Positions 55,381 through 64,000 of a stretch of 64,000 nucleotides of DNA are shown in pieces. The position numbers were made by a program, and so were the translations under genes. The notes beneath the pieces are model-generated. The model saw nothing but the letters and a program-made list of their open reading frames with translations. It ran no database searches and had not been told where the DNA came from. The stretch's first letter is position 1. Each line of letters starts with the position of its first letter. This DNA is from an uncultured Acidimicrobiaceae bacterium (GTDB lineage: Bacteria > Actinomycetota > Acidimicrobiia > Acidimicrobiales > UBA10347), in NCBI GenBank assembly GCA_905182135.1, contig CAJJAG010000006.1, positions 372,001 through 436,000 of the forward strand. The letters run 5' to 3'.

Positions 55381-56356
55381 TCGCGGATCCTGACACTCGA
55401 ATACGCGGGTCGATGAATCGGTAAAGCAGGTCGGTCAAGAAGTTGGCGATGATTACCGCTAACGACACGAGGAACAGCACGCCCAGCAACACATTGGTGT
55501 CGCGCTCGACGACGGCTTCGAAGGCCAAGCGACCAACACCAGGCCACGAGAAGACGGTCTCGACCAGGATCGCTCCCGACAGGATGGCGCCAAACTGCAA
55601 ACCCATCACGGTCACGATCGGAATGACTCCGTTGCGCAATGCATGCTTGAACAGCACCGACCTCTCACCCAAACCCTTGGCCCGTGCTGTACGCACATAG
55701 TCAGACTCGAGTACCTCGAGCATCGAAGCCCGACTCAAGCGCGAATACGCAGCGATGTAGATCAGCCCCAAGGCAAGTGCGGGAAGGAAGAGATGTTTGG
55801 CAACATCCCATTGTTGCGCGAACCAACCGCCCCTGAATCTCAGGTCCTCCATACCGCTGACGGGGAGCCACCCGAGTTTGGCCGAGAAAACGATCAACAA
55901 TAGGTAGCCAGTCCAGAACGCAGGCATAGCGAAACCAACCAACGCAAAGACGGTGGTGAAGTGACTAAACCCACTTTCGGGCCGTCGCGCCGCCAGCGTG
56001 CCGACGAATACACCAACCAGGATCGCAAACGAAAGTGCAGTGATCGAAAGCAGCACAGTTGGCCACAACCGTTCGGCGATCATTTCGGTGACTGGGCGAT
56101 TGTTGTTGCCGATTGAAACACCAAGATCACCTTGCAGCACATTGCCGATATAGGTCACCAGCTGGGTGGTAACCGGCTCGTCAAGACCATATTGAGCCCG
56201 CAACCGCTCGGTGGTTTCGGGGCTCATCTCACCAGCCGTGCCAGCGAGCGCGTCGACCGCGTCACCAGGCGCAAGATGCACCAGCATGAAGTTCAAAACA
56301 ATTACGGCCAGGACCAACCCAAATGCCTGGAGGATCCTGACCGCAATCTGTTTCAT
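55373..56356 (-). CDS. Peptide ABC transporter permease, DppB type
   Basis: 327 residues. A first helix (ILQAFGLVLAVIVLNFMLV), a periplasmic segment (LRAQYGLDEPVTTQLVTY) and five further helices match DppB. The coupling loop is TARAKGLGERSVLFKHALRNG. With the DppC-type protein it forms the membrane channel of the importer. Confidence 0.95.
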   Translation of the reverse strand: MKQIAVRILQAFGLVLAVIVLNFMLVHLAPGDAVDALAGTAGEMSPETTERLRAQYGLDEPVTTQLVTYIGNVLQGDLGVSIGNNNRPVTEMIAERLWPTVLLSITALSFAILVGVFVGTLAARRPESGFSHFTTVFALVGFAMPAFWTGYLLLIVFSAKLGWLPVSGMEDLRFRGGWFAQQWDVAKHLFLPALALGLIYIAAYSRLSRASMLEVLESDYVRTARAKGLGERSVLFKHALRNGVIPIVTVMGLQFGAILSGAILVETVFSWPGVGRLAFEAVVERDTNVLLGVLFLVSLAVIIANFLTDLLYRFIDPRIRVSGSANG

Positions 56357-56382
56357 AACGTGTTGTTGCTACCTAAATGCTC

Positions 56383-58110
56383 TTACTCGTCGACCCACAT
56401 CTCGGCCCATGAGTCCATGAAGCCCCAGATGCTCTCGGGTGAGTTCTGCAGCGACTTCTGCATACGGGTGTACCAGACCTGGTTTGACAGGTAGATGACT
56501 GGTACTTCTTCGTTGATGATGTCGGCTGCCGAGTAGTACAACTCGGCTCGCTTAGCATCGTCGAACTCGAGGCCGGCGTCGTTGAGCAGGCTGTCGACTT
56601 CTTCGTTGCAGTACCAACTCATATTCGAGAACGCCACACCGGCGACACGGTTGTCACAGTTGTAGCTGCGGTTCACACCAATCACTGGATCGCCCCAGTT
56701 CCACAACGTGGTCCACGTAGCGTCGAATTCGGTACCTTCACCAACGGTCTTGGCGATCCAGTCGGGGAAGTCAGCGTCGAGTGAAATCTCGACCGTGACA
56801 CCAATCTTGGCCCACATTTCCGCGATGAGCTCCATCGTTGGCACGTTGGCCTGTGATTGGTTCATCGTGAGGGAGAAGCCGTCGCTGTAGCCAGCTTCGT
56901 CCATCAGCGCTTGTGCCTTCTCAAGATCGAAGTCGTAGCACTTACCGTCCGGGTTGTAGTACGGGCTATTGCGCTGGATTGGACCGCACTGAGCAGTGTT
57001 GTTCAGACCAACAGCGATGACATCGTTGTAGGCCTCTTTGTCGATCGCGTAGGCAAGCGCCTGACGCACTCGAACGTCAGACAAGACCTCGTCGCGCAGG
57101 TTCAGCTGAATCCATGGAATCGAGCCGATCGCTTCGAAGCCTTTGTCGCTGACTCGCAGGTTCGGGTCTTCCAGAGCATCGACGACGACCTGGCCGCCGT
57201 GAGCGCCATCACCAGCTGCAATATCGAATTCGCCGGTCTCTAGACCAAGCGTGACGGTTGCAGGGTCAAGCCCCAGGTCAAAGATCAACTCATCGAGGTA
57301 AGGCAGACCTGGCAAGAAGAAGTCGTCGTTCGCTTCGAACCGGACAACCTCAGAACCATCAAACTCGACAAGCTTGAATGGCCCAGCACCGATGACGTCG
57401 GTTGAATTACGTGGGTGGGTCTTCATCTCTTGACCATCGTTGAAGATGTGCTCGGGAATGATTGGCAAGAGACCAGGTGAGAACGCAATGAGCAAGGCTG
57501 GGTGAGGCTGTGACAGGTTGACGACGCAGCTCTTGGTGTCGCCACCGTCTACGCCCGTCACCGGAGCGAACATTGGCTTAAACGGGTGGTTGGCCTGCGA
57601 TGTCTTGATGCTGAAGTCAACATCGGTACAGGTGACATCTTCACCATCATGGAAACGAGCTTCGGCGTTGAGCTCAAGGGTGACCGAAAGCCCATCATCG
57701 GCAATGGTCCATGTATCTGCGAGATACGGGACGGGCTGATAGTCGTCGTTGTACCGCAACAAGCTGGCATTCACCTGCGGTCCAACGGTGTTCACCGCAT
57801 AACCCGATGACACCGCGCCATTCGTGTGAGGTATGGCACCGGCGTAACCAACAACAACGACACCGCCGCGCTGATCGTCAGTCGGCACGTTTTCGGGTCG
57901 AAGCAAGAAGTCGCCTCCGGCCTCTTCAACGAACTCTGGCTCAGGCTCAGAAGCCGCCGCTGGCTCGTCTACCTCTTCAGAGTCAGTCGTATCGGCTGCC
58001 TCAGTCGTATCGGCTGCCTCAGTCGTATCGTCTGAGCCTCCGCACGCGACCGCAAACAGACTCAGCGTTAGCACTGCGGCTAGCAGTGAACGCCAATTTC
58101 GTGAACCCAT
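56383..58110 (-). CDS. Peptide/nickel ABC transporter substrate-binding lipoprotein (SBP_bac_5 family)
   Basis: 575 residues. The signal peptide ends in FAVAC, followed by an acidic, repeated linker (TTEAADTTEAADTTDSEE) and a Dpp/Opp-type binding domain: ADTWTIADDGLSVTLELNAE, VRQALAYAIDKEAYNDVI and EKAQALMDEAGYSDGFSL are characteristic. It is the first gene of the importer operon, so the operon order is binding protein, two permeases, two ATPases. The ligand could be a peptide, amide or other polar solute. Confidence 0.95.
   Translation of the reverse strand: MGSRNWRSLLAAVLTLSLFAVACGGSDDTTEAADTTEAADTTDSEEVDEPAAASEPEPEFVEEAGGDFLLRPENVPTDDQRGGVVVVGYAGAIPHTNGAVSSGYAVNTVGPQVNASLLRYNDDYQPVPYLADTWTIADDGLSVTLELNAEARFHDGEDVTCTDVDFSIKTSQANHPFKPMFAPVTGVDGGDTKSCVVNLSQPHPALLIAFSPGLLPIIPEHIFNDGQEMKTHPRNSTDVIGAGPFKLVEFDGSEVVRFEANDDFFLPGLPYLDELIFDLGLDPATVTLGLETGEFDIAAGDGAHGGQVVVDALEDPNLRVSDKGFEAIGSIPWIQLNLRDEVLSDVRVRQALAYAIDKEAYNDVIAVGLNNTAQCGPIQRNSPYYNPDGKCYDFDLEKAQALMDEAGYSDGFSLTMNQSQANVPTMELIAEMWAKIGVTVEISLDADFPDWIAKTVGEGTEFDATWTTLWNWGDPVIGVNRSYNCDNRVAGVAFSNMSWYCNEEVDSLLNDAGLEFDDAKRAELYYSAADIINEEVPVIYLSNQVWYTRMQKSLQNSPESIWGFMDSWAEMWVDE
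57983..58032. repeat. 18-bp repeat in the binding-protein linker
   Basis: Two exact copies of TCAGTCGTATCGGCTGCC and a partial third, coding for the repeated TTEAAD linker on the minus strand. The copies keep the frame. Confidence 0.9.
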
Positions 58111-58202
58111 GTAATCCCCCTCGGTGTCGATAGCTCTAAGGCACTCGCCCTGCGCTATCTGCGGAGGCTATTACTTCAAGCGAGGGGCCGTCAGGTTTCG
58201 CT

Positions 58203-59735
58203 TCAATTTTCTGAGGTGACACCCGATTCACGCAGTGTCCCGGTACCAGCAGTGCCAAGATAACCACCCCATGAGATGTTGGCCGGCGCCTGCGTTCCTA
58301 CGAGGTTGAACCGCTCTACTTTGGCTGGGCCCGACGATTGGTAGGCACTTGCGGTCGTGATCAAGTCAAGCTCACCGTCGGCATCGATATCACCTAACCA
58401 TGGCGACGAGAACGTGGTCTGATCTAGCGGGCCACCAAGCTCGTGCAACACCCTTTTCGTTGTATCCAAGACATACAGCTGGTGAGTGTTGGCAGCAACA
58501 TCGTTCACGCCGAAGATCACTTCGTCACGGCCATCGCCGTTCAGATCACCCGCTACAAACCCACTCGGCGCAAATGAGCCGAGTGTCTCGCGCCACACGA
58601 CTTGGCCGGTCGCTCCATCAATCAATAGATAGTCCGAAGACTCATACTCGGGCCAGACGCCTCTAGCGACACTGGCGAACACATCAGGCACCGCGTCATC
58701 GCCGACGAAATACCCCAGCGTCGGTGTCGAGTAGGTCTCGAACCCCACGTTCTCTAAGGTCCACAAGCTGGCTGAGCTCGCCCCATCAACCGCAGTAAGT
58801 GTGCCGTTGAAGGCCTGGGTCACGATGTCGACAACACAATCACCTGTCAAGTCGGCCAGCGACGGCGAAGCAATCATCCCCTTGAGTCCACCCGAAACAA
58901 CTGCCTCGGTCACACCCAATTCACCGTCTATCAGCGCCGATAATGGCAGGCGCCAAAGAGCGCCCGGCAACGTCTCACCACCGGTGCCAACCAAGACCTC
59001 GGGGCCCGAGCCGCTGTCCGGAAGCAAGACTGGAGACATGTATGACTCGCCACGATCAGGAACAGGCGATTTGGCGATGACTGAACCATCGGCGCCACTC
59101 ACGACAAAGACCGTGCCCAGGTGGCGGTCATCAGCATCACGAATGCCTGAACCCTCTTCAGGCTGGTCGAACACGAGCCCTCCGTTCACAGCGATCAGAT
59201 CGACGACGCTGTCGGCGTTCTGATCATCGACGACCTGCGATGTGTAGAAGTTAAACCACCGACCGCCCTGATCATCGAAGGACCAAAGCAACGAACCGGT
59301 TGTTCCATCGATAGCGATCAACGCTCCTCTTCGGCCCCCGATCACCACATCGAGCGTGTCGTCACCCCCGAGCTGGACGAACGTCGCTGATCCGACAAGG
59401 TCCTCATGACCTGTCGACTTCCATAGCTCGGCCCCAGTCGACCCGTTGGTTGCGATCACCGAGGATTGTCGATCGCCAAAGGTGTCTTGACCGAATCCCT
59501 GCACCACATCAAGGACGCCGTCGCCAGTGAGGTCAGCCAAACGAGGCGATGAGAACGTGGCTTCGGTTGACTCCATGGCCCAGACCGGCTCACCGAGAGG
59601 CTCCACCACAAACTCCGCCATCTCATCGGTGAAGACGGGCGGTGCGACGCAGCCAACCGATGAAGAAGCGGCTGTCGACCCGGGAGAACACGCCGCAATA
59701 AGTAGCGCCATCACAACGGCAACCCGGCGCAACAT
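58203..59735 (-). CDS. FG-GAP/PQQ-like beta-propeller lipoprotein
   Basis: About 510 residues from ATG 59735; the start at 59771 adds an unlikely N-terminus. The signal peptide ends in LLIAAC. The mature part has many FG-GAP-like repeats (RLADLTGDGVLDVVQGFG, LGGDDTLDVVIGG, AGDLNGDGRDEVIFGVND, LGDIDADGELDLITTAS), each with a calcium-loop-like DxDxDG pattern, alternating with blades such as LIAIDGTTGSLLWSFDD. This indicates a surface-exposed propeller that may bind ligands. It is encoded between the transporter and an amidohydrolase on the same strand. Confidence 0.88.
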   Translation of the reverse strand: MLRRVAVVMALLIAACSPGSTAASSSVGCVAPPVFTDEMAEFVVEPLGEPVWAMESTEATFSSPRLADLTGDGVLDVVQGFGQDTFGDRQSSVIATNGSTGAELWKSTGHEDLVGSATFVQLGGDDTLDVVIGGRRGALIAIDGTTGSLLWSFDDQGGRWFNFYTSQVVDDQNADSVVDLIAVNGGLVFDQPEEGSGIRDADDRHLGTVFVVSGADGSVIAKSPVPDRGESYMSPVLLPDSGSGPEVLVGTGGETLPGALWRLPLSALIDGELGVTEAVVSGGLKGMIASPSLADLTGDCVVDIVTQAFNGTLTAVDGASSASLWTLENVGFETYSTPTLGYFVGDDAVPDVFASVARGVWPEYESSDYLLIDGATGQVVWRETLGSFAPSGFVAGDLNGDGRDEVIFGVNDVAANTHQLYVLDTTKRVLHELGGPLDQTTFSSPWLGDIDADGELDLITTASAYQSSGPAKVERFNLVGTQAPANISWGGYLGTAGTGTLRESGVTSEN

Positions 59736-59778
59736 GAACCCGGCATCTGTTATCACCAGCGCAGTATGCACCCGTTCA

Positions 59779-61212
59779 TTATGACGATGGCAGGCTCAGC
59801 GGTGCTACTTCGGCAGCAGTCTGTCCGGCGTAGTGGTGCAAAGACGCTGTCCTCTCTGCCTCGTCACGCACGACCTGTAGACGTTCACTTATTGCAGGCA
59901 CGTCGATCGTGACCACTTCGCCGTCGACCACAATGTGGCGGCCATCAACAAACACATCTCGAACTGCCCGGTCCGCAGCGGTGTAGATCAAACTCCGCAG
60001 TGGATCCCTAATTGGCATCATTGCCGGATGTGAAAGGTCGACGATCACGAGGTCAGCGGTTGCCCCCACCTCGAGCCGACCGAGATCACTACGTCCAACC
60101 AGGTCGGCCCCTCCAATGGTCGCAGCGTGAAACACTTCGGCGGTGGACACCGAGGTCACGTCACCAGTCACCACACGGCCCAAGATCGCGGCGGTGCGCA
60201 TTTCTTCGATCATGTTGTGCGGGAAGCTGTCGGTACCTATCCCTAACCGCACGCCGCCGCGAACATAACCACCAAGATCTTCAAGTACCTGGCCATTTCG
60301 AGCGAAGACACCCGGGCAATGAGCAACGCCCGTTCCCGTGTCGGCCAGTAGCGCCCGATCGTGTTTACCCGGCCAATGGGTGAAGCTGTGCTCGTCGATG
60401 AACATGGCATGGGCCAGGATGCAGTCGGGCCCAAGTAGGCCGATCTGATCAGCCCATTGCACTGGCGTCATGCCGTGGCGGCGCGTCATCTCGTAGAACT
60501 CGACAAGGCTCTGCGAAGCATGCGTATGTAGTTTCCAACCATGGTCGCGGGCTGCTGCCAGCGTGTCCATCAGCAGGTCCTCAGTGCAGGTGTCGATCTG
60601 GGCTGGACCCAACATCGCCGATATTCGACCACTGACATGATTCTCGGCGTCGGTGGCAACGTTGATCGCCTGGTTCAACTGCTGATGCCCTCGAGCCTCG
60701 TCCCAGATGTAGTCGACGCTGTGCCCATTCGTCGTGGACCACTGCGACGAGGCAAAGCTCGGGACCATCCACGAGCGTATGCCACTTGCGGCCATTGTTT
60801 CAAGCCATCCCTCGTAGGGAAACGATAGATCGACGACCGACGTCACTCCGCTCTTAAGCAGCTCAGCGAGCGCGTACTGCAACCCGACGCATGACCCGGC
60901 TGCATCGGTCTGCAGCATGAACGCCCGATCATAGAGTGGACTCATATGCATCTGAGGGTTGCCGAACTCTTCACGGAAACCCTTCTTCAGCGGCTCACTT
61001 GATGGGTGGCAGTGAACGTTAATGAGGCCTGGCATGACCAGCCGATCGCTGCCATCAATATCGACATCAACATCACCGAGGTAGTCGGCGCCCATCCACG
61101 CGATCGCTGCATCGTCGAACACGACGTCGATATCGGTGCGGTATTCGTGCCGAGACTTGGCTTCGTTCCAGGCGACCACCCACCGTGCGTCGCGAATGCG
61201 AGTGACCGTCAC
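59779..61212 (-). CDS. Amidohydrolase (AtzA/TrzN and cytosine-deaminase-like group)
   Basis: About 477 residues from GTG 61212, 10 bases downstream of the previous gene's stop; the frame extends to 61464 only over that neighbour. GLINVHCHPSSEPLKKGF carries the HxH motif, LHTHASQSLVEFYEM and CILAHAMFIDEHSF the other ligands, and GIGTDSFPHNMIEEMRTAAI the catalytic aspartate. This group includes triazine hydrolases, guanine deaminases and thiomethyladenosine deaminases. The substrate is unknown. Confidence 0.9.
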   Translation of the reverse strand: MTVTRIRDARWVVAWNEAKSRHEYRTDIDVVFDDAAIAWMGADYLGDVDVDIDGSDRLVMPGLINVHCHPSSEPLKKGFREEFGNPQMHMSPLYDRAFMLQTDAAGSCVGLQYALAELLKSGVTSVVDLSFPYEGWLETMAASGIRSWMVPSFASSQWSTTNGHSVDYIWDEARGHQQLNQAINVATDAENHVSGRISAMLGPAQIDTCTEDLLMDTLAAARDHGWKLHTHASQSLVEFYEMTRRHGMTPVQWADQIGLLGPDCILAHAMFIDEHSFTHWPGKHDRALLADTGTGVAHCPGVFARNGQVLEDLGGYVRGGVRLGIGTDSFPHNMIEEMRTAAILGRVVTGDVTSVSTAEVFHAATIGGADLVGRSDLGRLEVGATADLVIVDLSHPAMMPIRDPLRSLIYTAADRAVRDVFVDGRHIVVDGEVVTIDVPAISERLQVVRDEAERTASLHHYAGQTAAEVAPLSLPSS

Positions 61213-61222
61213 GACAGTTGGC

Positions 61223-62884
61223 TCATGACTCGGTACCCGCTGGGTGAAGCACGCCGCCGAGGACGGTCCCCCACACGCGGATGTCCTTGAGACGCATAGG
61301 GTCGACTTCGAGTGGGTCTTCGTGGAGCACCGCCATATCGGCCCGCTTGCCCACTTCGAGGCTGCCGACGTCGTGATCCATTTTGATCTGATATGCCGCA
61401 CCAAGGGTGATGGCATGCAGCGCATCCTCGACCGAGAGGTTCTCGGTATCGCCAAGCTTCTCACCAGTCGCTGTGCGGCGGTTCACTGCACACCACATTG
61501 TATGAAGGTGTCCAAGCGGCGTTACCGGTGCATCGGAGTGGATCGTGAACGGCACTCCCTCGCGTAAAGCACTCGCACAGGCGTCCATACCTCGGGCTCG
61601 TTCGGGACCAACCGTGAAATCACGGTGCTGATCACCCCAATAGAAAATATGGTTGCTAAAGATGTTCGCACACATCCCGAGCGCCTTCATCCGCCGATAC
61701 TGCGCCCGCGTCGTGAGCTGACAGTGAGTCACCGTATGCCTATGGTCCCAGCGTGGATAGCGCTCGAGCACCGTCTCGACTGCGTTGATGAACGCCTCGG
61801 TCGCCTCATCACCATTGCAGTGACAATGCACGGTGAGACCAGCCCGGTGGTACTGCTCGACGATGTCAGCAATCTGATCTGGCGCCGTGAGCCAAATACC
61901 ATTGCCCGGATGGCCCTCGGGGGGGTTGTAGTAATACGGCCATGACACGCGAGCCGTAAACCCCTGGATAGAGCCATCCAAAAACAGTTTCACGATGCCA
62001 AACCGCAGACGGTCCGACTGGGCATCCTTAAGATCGGCACAGCGAGCGGCGAGCTCAGGAAATACTGCGGGACGATCTTGTGGAACTGAAGAGACCACCA
62101 TCATGCGGGCCGGAAAGCCCTCTGCATCGACCGTCGACCGCCAGATGGCGACGTCATCCTCGTCGAGCGGGCCGCTCGCTAGATCGATCACAGTCGTATG
62201 TCCAGCATTGCGCGCCTCGTAGGCGAAGTTCAAGATGCCTTCCGGGGTCAGCCGGGCATCCATAAAGTGTTTGCGAGCTTCAACACACAATCCCATCGCT
62301 GGCGGTTCTTGAAGCTCACCGTTCGGTTCACCGTGTTCATCTAGGTCGACGCCAGGCATCGTCGTGTCGCGTGTGATCTCTGCTCGCTCGAGCATCGCCG
62401 TGTTGACTGTCGCCAGATGCCCGCTCGCATGCATGATGTAGATCGGTCGGGTCTCAGACACCTGATCAAGGTGCTTGGCGTACATGCGCTCGCCTTCGAA
62501 GTACAACGGATCGACACCACGTGCCAGCAAAATATCACCGACTGGCATCTCGGCCTCGATCTCTTTTAGTCGTTCAACAACGGCATCAATGGATTTGCAA
62601 CCAGTCCAGACGGTGCCGTCTGGTGCCCGAACATCGAAGAAGCCGACATAGGGAAACTGCCACATAGCGCCAGACATCGCATGTGAATGCGCTTCGACGA
62701 AACCTGGCATCAAAACCTTGTCAGCGAAGCATTCGTCGACAACATGTTCGCCCCAACCGACGAGTTCTTCGAGGTCACCGACACCGAGAACCCGGCCGTC
62801 GCGAACTGCAACAGCGGTTCCCTCCGGGTTCGCAGGATTCATTGTGATCACGCGGCGGGCGGTATAGATCGTTGTCAGGGACAT
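61223..62884 (-). CDS. YtcJ-type metal-dependent amidohydrolase, paralogue of 48488-50152
   Basis: 553 residues from ATG 62884 (GGGAG upstream). MPGFVEAHSHAMSGAMWQFP, FGIVKLFLDGSIQGFTA, VHCHCNGDEATE, HRHTVTHCQLT and HSDAPVTPLGHLHTMW match the other YtcJ-type protein motif by motif, and even variable parts such as NHIFYWGDQHRD are shared. The two therefore duplicated recently or are maintained by related pressure. It is the first gene of a long minus-strand run. Confidence 0.93.
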   Translation of the reverse strand: MSLTTIYTARRVITMNPANPEGTAVAVRDGRVLGVGDLEELVGWGEHVVDECFADKVLMPGFVEAHSHAMSGAMWQFPYVGFFDVRAPDGTVWTGCKSIDAVVERLKEIEAEMPVGDILLARGVDPLYFEGERMYAKHLDQVSETRPIYIMHASGHLATVNTAMLERAEITRDTTMPGVDLDEHGEPNGELQEPPAMGLCVEARKHFMDARLTPEGILNFAYEARNAGHTTVIDLASGPLDEDDVAIWRSTVDAEGFPARMMVVSSVPQDRPAVFPELAARCADLKDAQSDRLRFGIVKLFLDGSIQGFTARVSWPYYYNPPEGHPGNGIWLTAPDQIADIVEQYHRAGLTVHCHCNGDEATEAFINAVETVLERYPRWDHRHTVTHCQLTTRAQYRRMKALGMCANIFSNHIFYWGDQHRDFTVGPERARGMDACASALREGVPFTIHSDAPVTPLGHLHTMWCAVNRRTATGEKLGDTENLSVEDALHAITLGAAYQIKMDHDVGSLEVGKRADMAVLHEDPLEVDPMRLKDIRVWGTVLGGVLHPAGTES

Positions 62885-63596
62885 TTCGGAACGCTCCCAC
62901 ATTTCGGGGCCCTGCGCAATCGCTACACCGAGGCCACCGGCAGGGCGCGCCCCTCACTCGAGTGCAGAAAATAACGCTGGGCCTAACAGCCTGACTACGC
63001 ACACGGAAAGGGCGCTACTTAAGGGTTCATCCACCAAGCCATATTTGGGCATCCGGGTAGCCCAGTCAGCTCCACTGACACTATTTTGATGACACTGTTG
63101 ATTAAGACTGCTGTCACTTGGAGTGAGACCATGACGCACTCAGCAAGGTCCGAAAATATCACTGAGCTTTTTACATCACTGAGCTTTTTGACAGTCGCTA
63201 CGCACACCCCGCCCTCTACGCACACCCCGCCGACGTGTCCAACTACCGCATGTGAGCAACATTCACGATGGACCAGCTAAGCACCGCCAGCGCCCCGCTG
63301 GTTGAAGGCATCTCTATGCAGCACGGCTTTAACGAGTGAGTCGCCATGATCGAACGCTCCACCGAGTCCGCCGGCACCATCAAAGAACGAAACTTATTTG
63401 CTCTGTAATTCGAGGCCCTGTCTCTAGGTATGTGTTCGCCCAGGAACACAAAATCCCATTCGCTGAGTTAGGCCGCTACGGGCCCCAGCTGCTGGCAGTT
63501 CTCAAAAACAATCGTTCTTGTGGAGTCTCAACTTCCATTCGAGGGTCATCTCGCCCTAGCGTGTCAGCACCGTCTCTTAGTTCTGGAGTTCTCGTT
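62885..63596. other. Gene-free stretch with short repeats and coding-like fragments
   Basis: About 710 bases without an intact gene. Two direct repeat pairs lie near 63160-63231 (listed separately). On the plus strand, short in-frame pieces with coding character are broken by stops, for example MDQLSTASAPLVEGISMQHG (about 63270-63338) and FAQEHKIPFAELGRYGP (about 63433-63485). This looks like a decayed gene rather than a promoter region alone. Confidence 0.4.
63158..63231. repeat. Two short direct-repeat pairs
   Basis: ATCACTGAGCTTTTT occurs at 63158-63172 and 63175-63189. CTACGCACACCCCGCC occurs at 63198-63213 and 63216-63231. Both are exact, and both pairs are two bases apart. They lie together in an otherwise gene-free region. 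Confidence 0.9.
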
Positions 63597-64000
63597 ATGC
63601 GCGAAGCAGTATTCGTTTCTTATGCCCGCACCGGCCTGGCCAAGGCCGGCCGCGGCGGTTTCAACATGACACCCGCCATGTCGATGGCCGCCCATGCAAT
63701 CAAGCACGCTGTCGCCAAGTCAGGGGTTGACCCAGCCGACGTCGAGGACGTCTCGCTCGGCAACGGGGCACATGGCTCTGGCAATCTCGGTCGCCTTGCA
63801 AGCCTTCTTGCCGGCTTGCCTGTTCAGACCGGTGGCAACACCATCCAGCGGCACTGTTCCTCTGGCTTGAACTCGATCGCTGTTGCTGCCAACCACATTC
63901 GGGTCGACATGTCCGACGTCGTCGTCGCAGCTGGCGTCGAGTCGATCTCGATCCCAAGCCCCGGCATGGGTGGCGCAATCAATATGGACCCAGCCCTCGA
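63597..64000 (+). CDS. Thiolase (acetyl-CoA acyltransferase) family protein, partial
   Basis: An ATG at 63597 with GGAG eight bases upstream opens a frame running off the window edge (about 134 residues seen). REAVFVSYARTGLAKAGRGG, VSLGNGAHGSGNLGRLASLL and the active-site segment TIQRHCSSGLNSIAVAANHI, with the nucleophilic cysteine, are typical thiolase features, as is AAGVESISI. It probably takes part in fatty-acid beta-oxidation or acetoacetyl-CoA formation. Confidence 0.93.
   Translation, partial: MREAVFVSYARTGLAKAGRGGFNMTPAMSMAAHAIKHAVAKSGVDPADVEDVSLGNGAHGSGNLGRLASLLAGLPVQTGGNTIQRHCSSGLNSIAVAANHIRVDMSDVVVAAGVESISIPSPGMGGAINMDPAL

Noticed and set aside
61213-61464. N-terminal extension of the amidohydrolase frame ending at 59779
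   Set aside because: It overlaps the 3' end of the YtcJ-type gene and reads as Arg/Ser-rich shadow sequence; the family-like part begins near 61212.

Overview
The window looks like a stretch of chromosome from a moderately GC-rich actinobacterium, probably a free-living (perhaps marine) member of the Acidimicrobiia. This placement is an inference. It rests on four luciferase-like proteins of the F420-dependent type, a Ddn-like deazaflavin nitroreductase, a DinB-fold protein of the actinobacterial type, many CoA-ester, SDR and amidohydrolase genes, and tightly packed genes that often overlap by four bases (ATGA). No rRNA, tRNA, CRISPR array, phage module or intact transposon was recognised.

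Left part (1-14.2 kb): a minus-strand set holds a CaiB/BaiF CoA-transferase (cut by the window edge), an amidohydrolase and the two subunits of a biotin-dependent acyl-CoA carboxylase of the methylcrotonyl/geranyl type. An acetyl-CoA hydrolase/CoA-transferase homologue, an SDR and an F420-type oxidoreductase follow. At 10.1-14.2 kb lies a catabolic cluster: an FAD ring hydroxylase, a YciI-like protein, an alpha/beta hydrolase and a clear NicX-type 2,5-dihydroxypyridine dioxygenase. This points to breakdown of a pyridine ring.

14.5-30.3 kb: a Ddn-like protein and an unusual four-gene overlapping operon come first. The operon encodes a membrane protein with an arrestin-like tail, an arrestin-like protein, a small P-loop ATPase and an F420-type oxidoreductase. 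Then follow enoyl-CoA hydratase, RidA, two of the three subunits of a molybdenum hydroxylase (no large subunit), glucose-6-phosphate isomerase, a MacAB-like export system between two related lipoproteins, a metallo-beta-lactamase-fold protein and TadA.

30.5-46.7 kb: mostly single genes for CoA-ester and redox metabolism (acyl-CoA ligase, MaoC-like hydratase, YigZ, MBL hydrolase, two F420-type oxidoreductases, enoyl-CoA hydratase, a nitroreductase-SRPBCC fusion, queuosine salvage enzyme, DUF2889 protein, PLP deaminase, a beta-propeller protein, SDR, DinB-like protein, acyl-CoA thioesterase).

46.9-62.9 kb: a long minus-strand island that probably imports and degrades a peptide-like or amide compound. 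It holds a complete Dpp/Opp-type ABC importer, two closely related YtcJ-type amidohydrolases, a third amidohydrolase, an adenosine-deaminase-like protein with altered active-site motifs, a CobW-type metal GTPase, an RraA-like aldolase, an SDR and two lipoproteins. A degenerate stretch with short direct repeats (62.9-63.6 kb) separates it from a thiolase that runs off the right edge.
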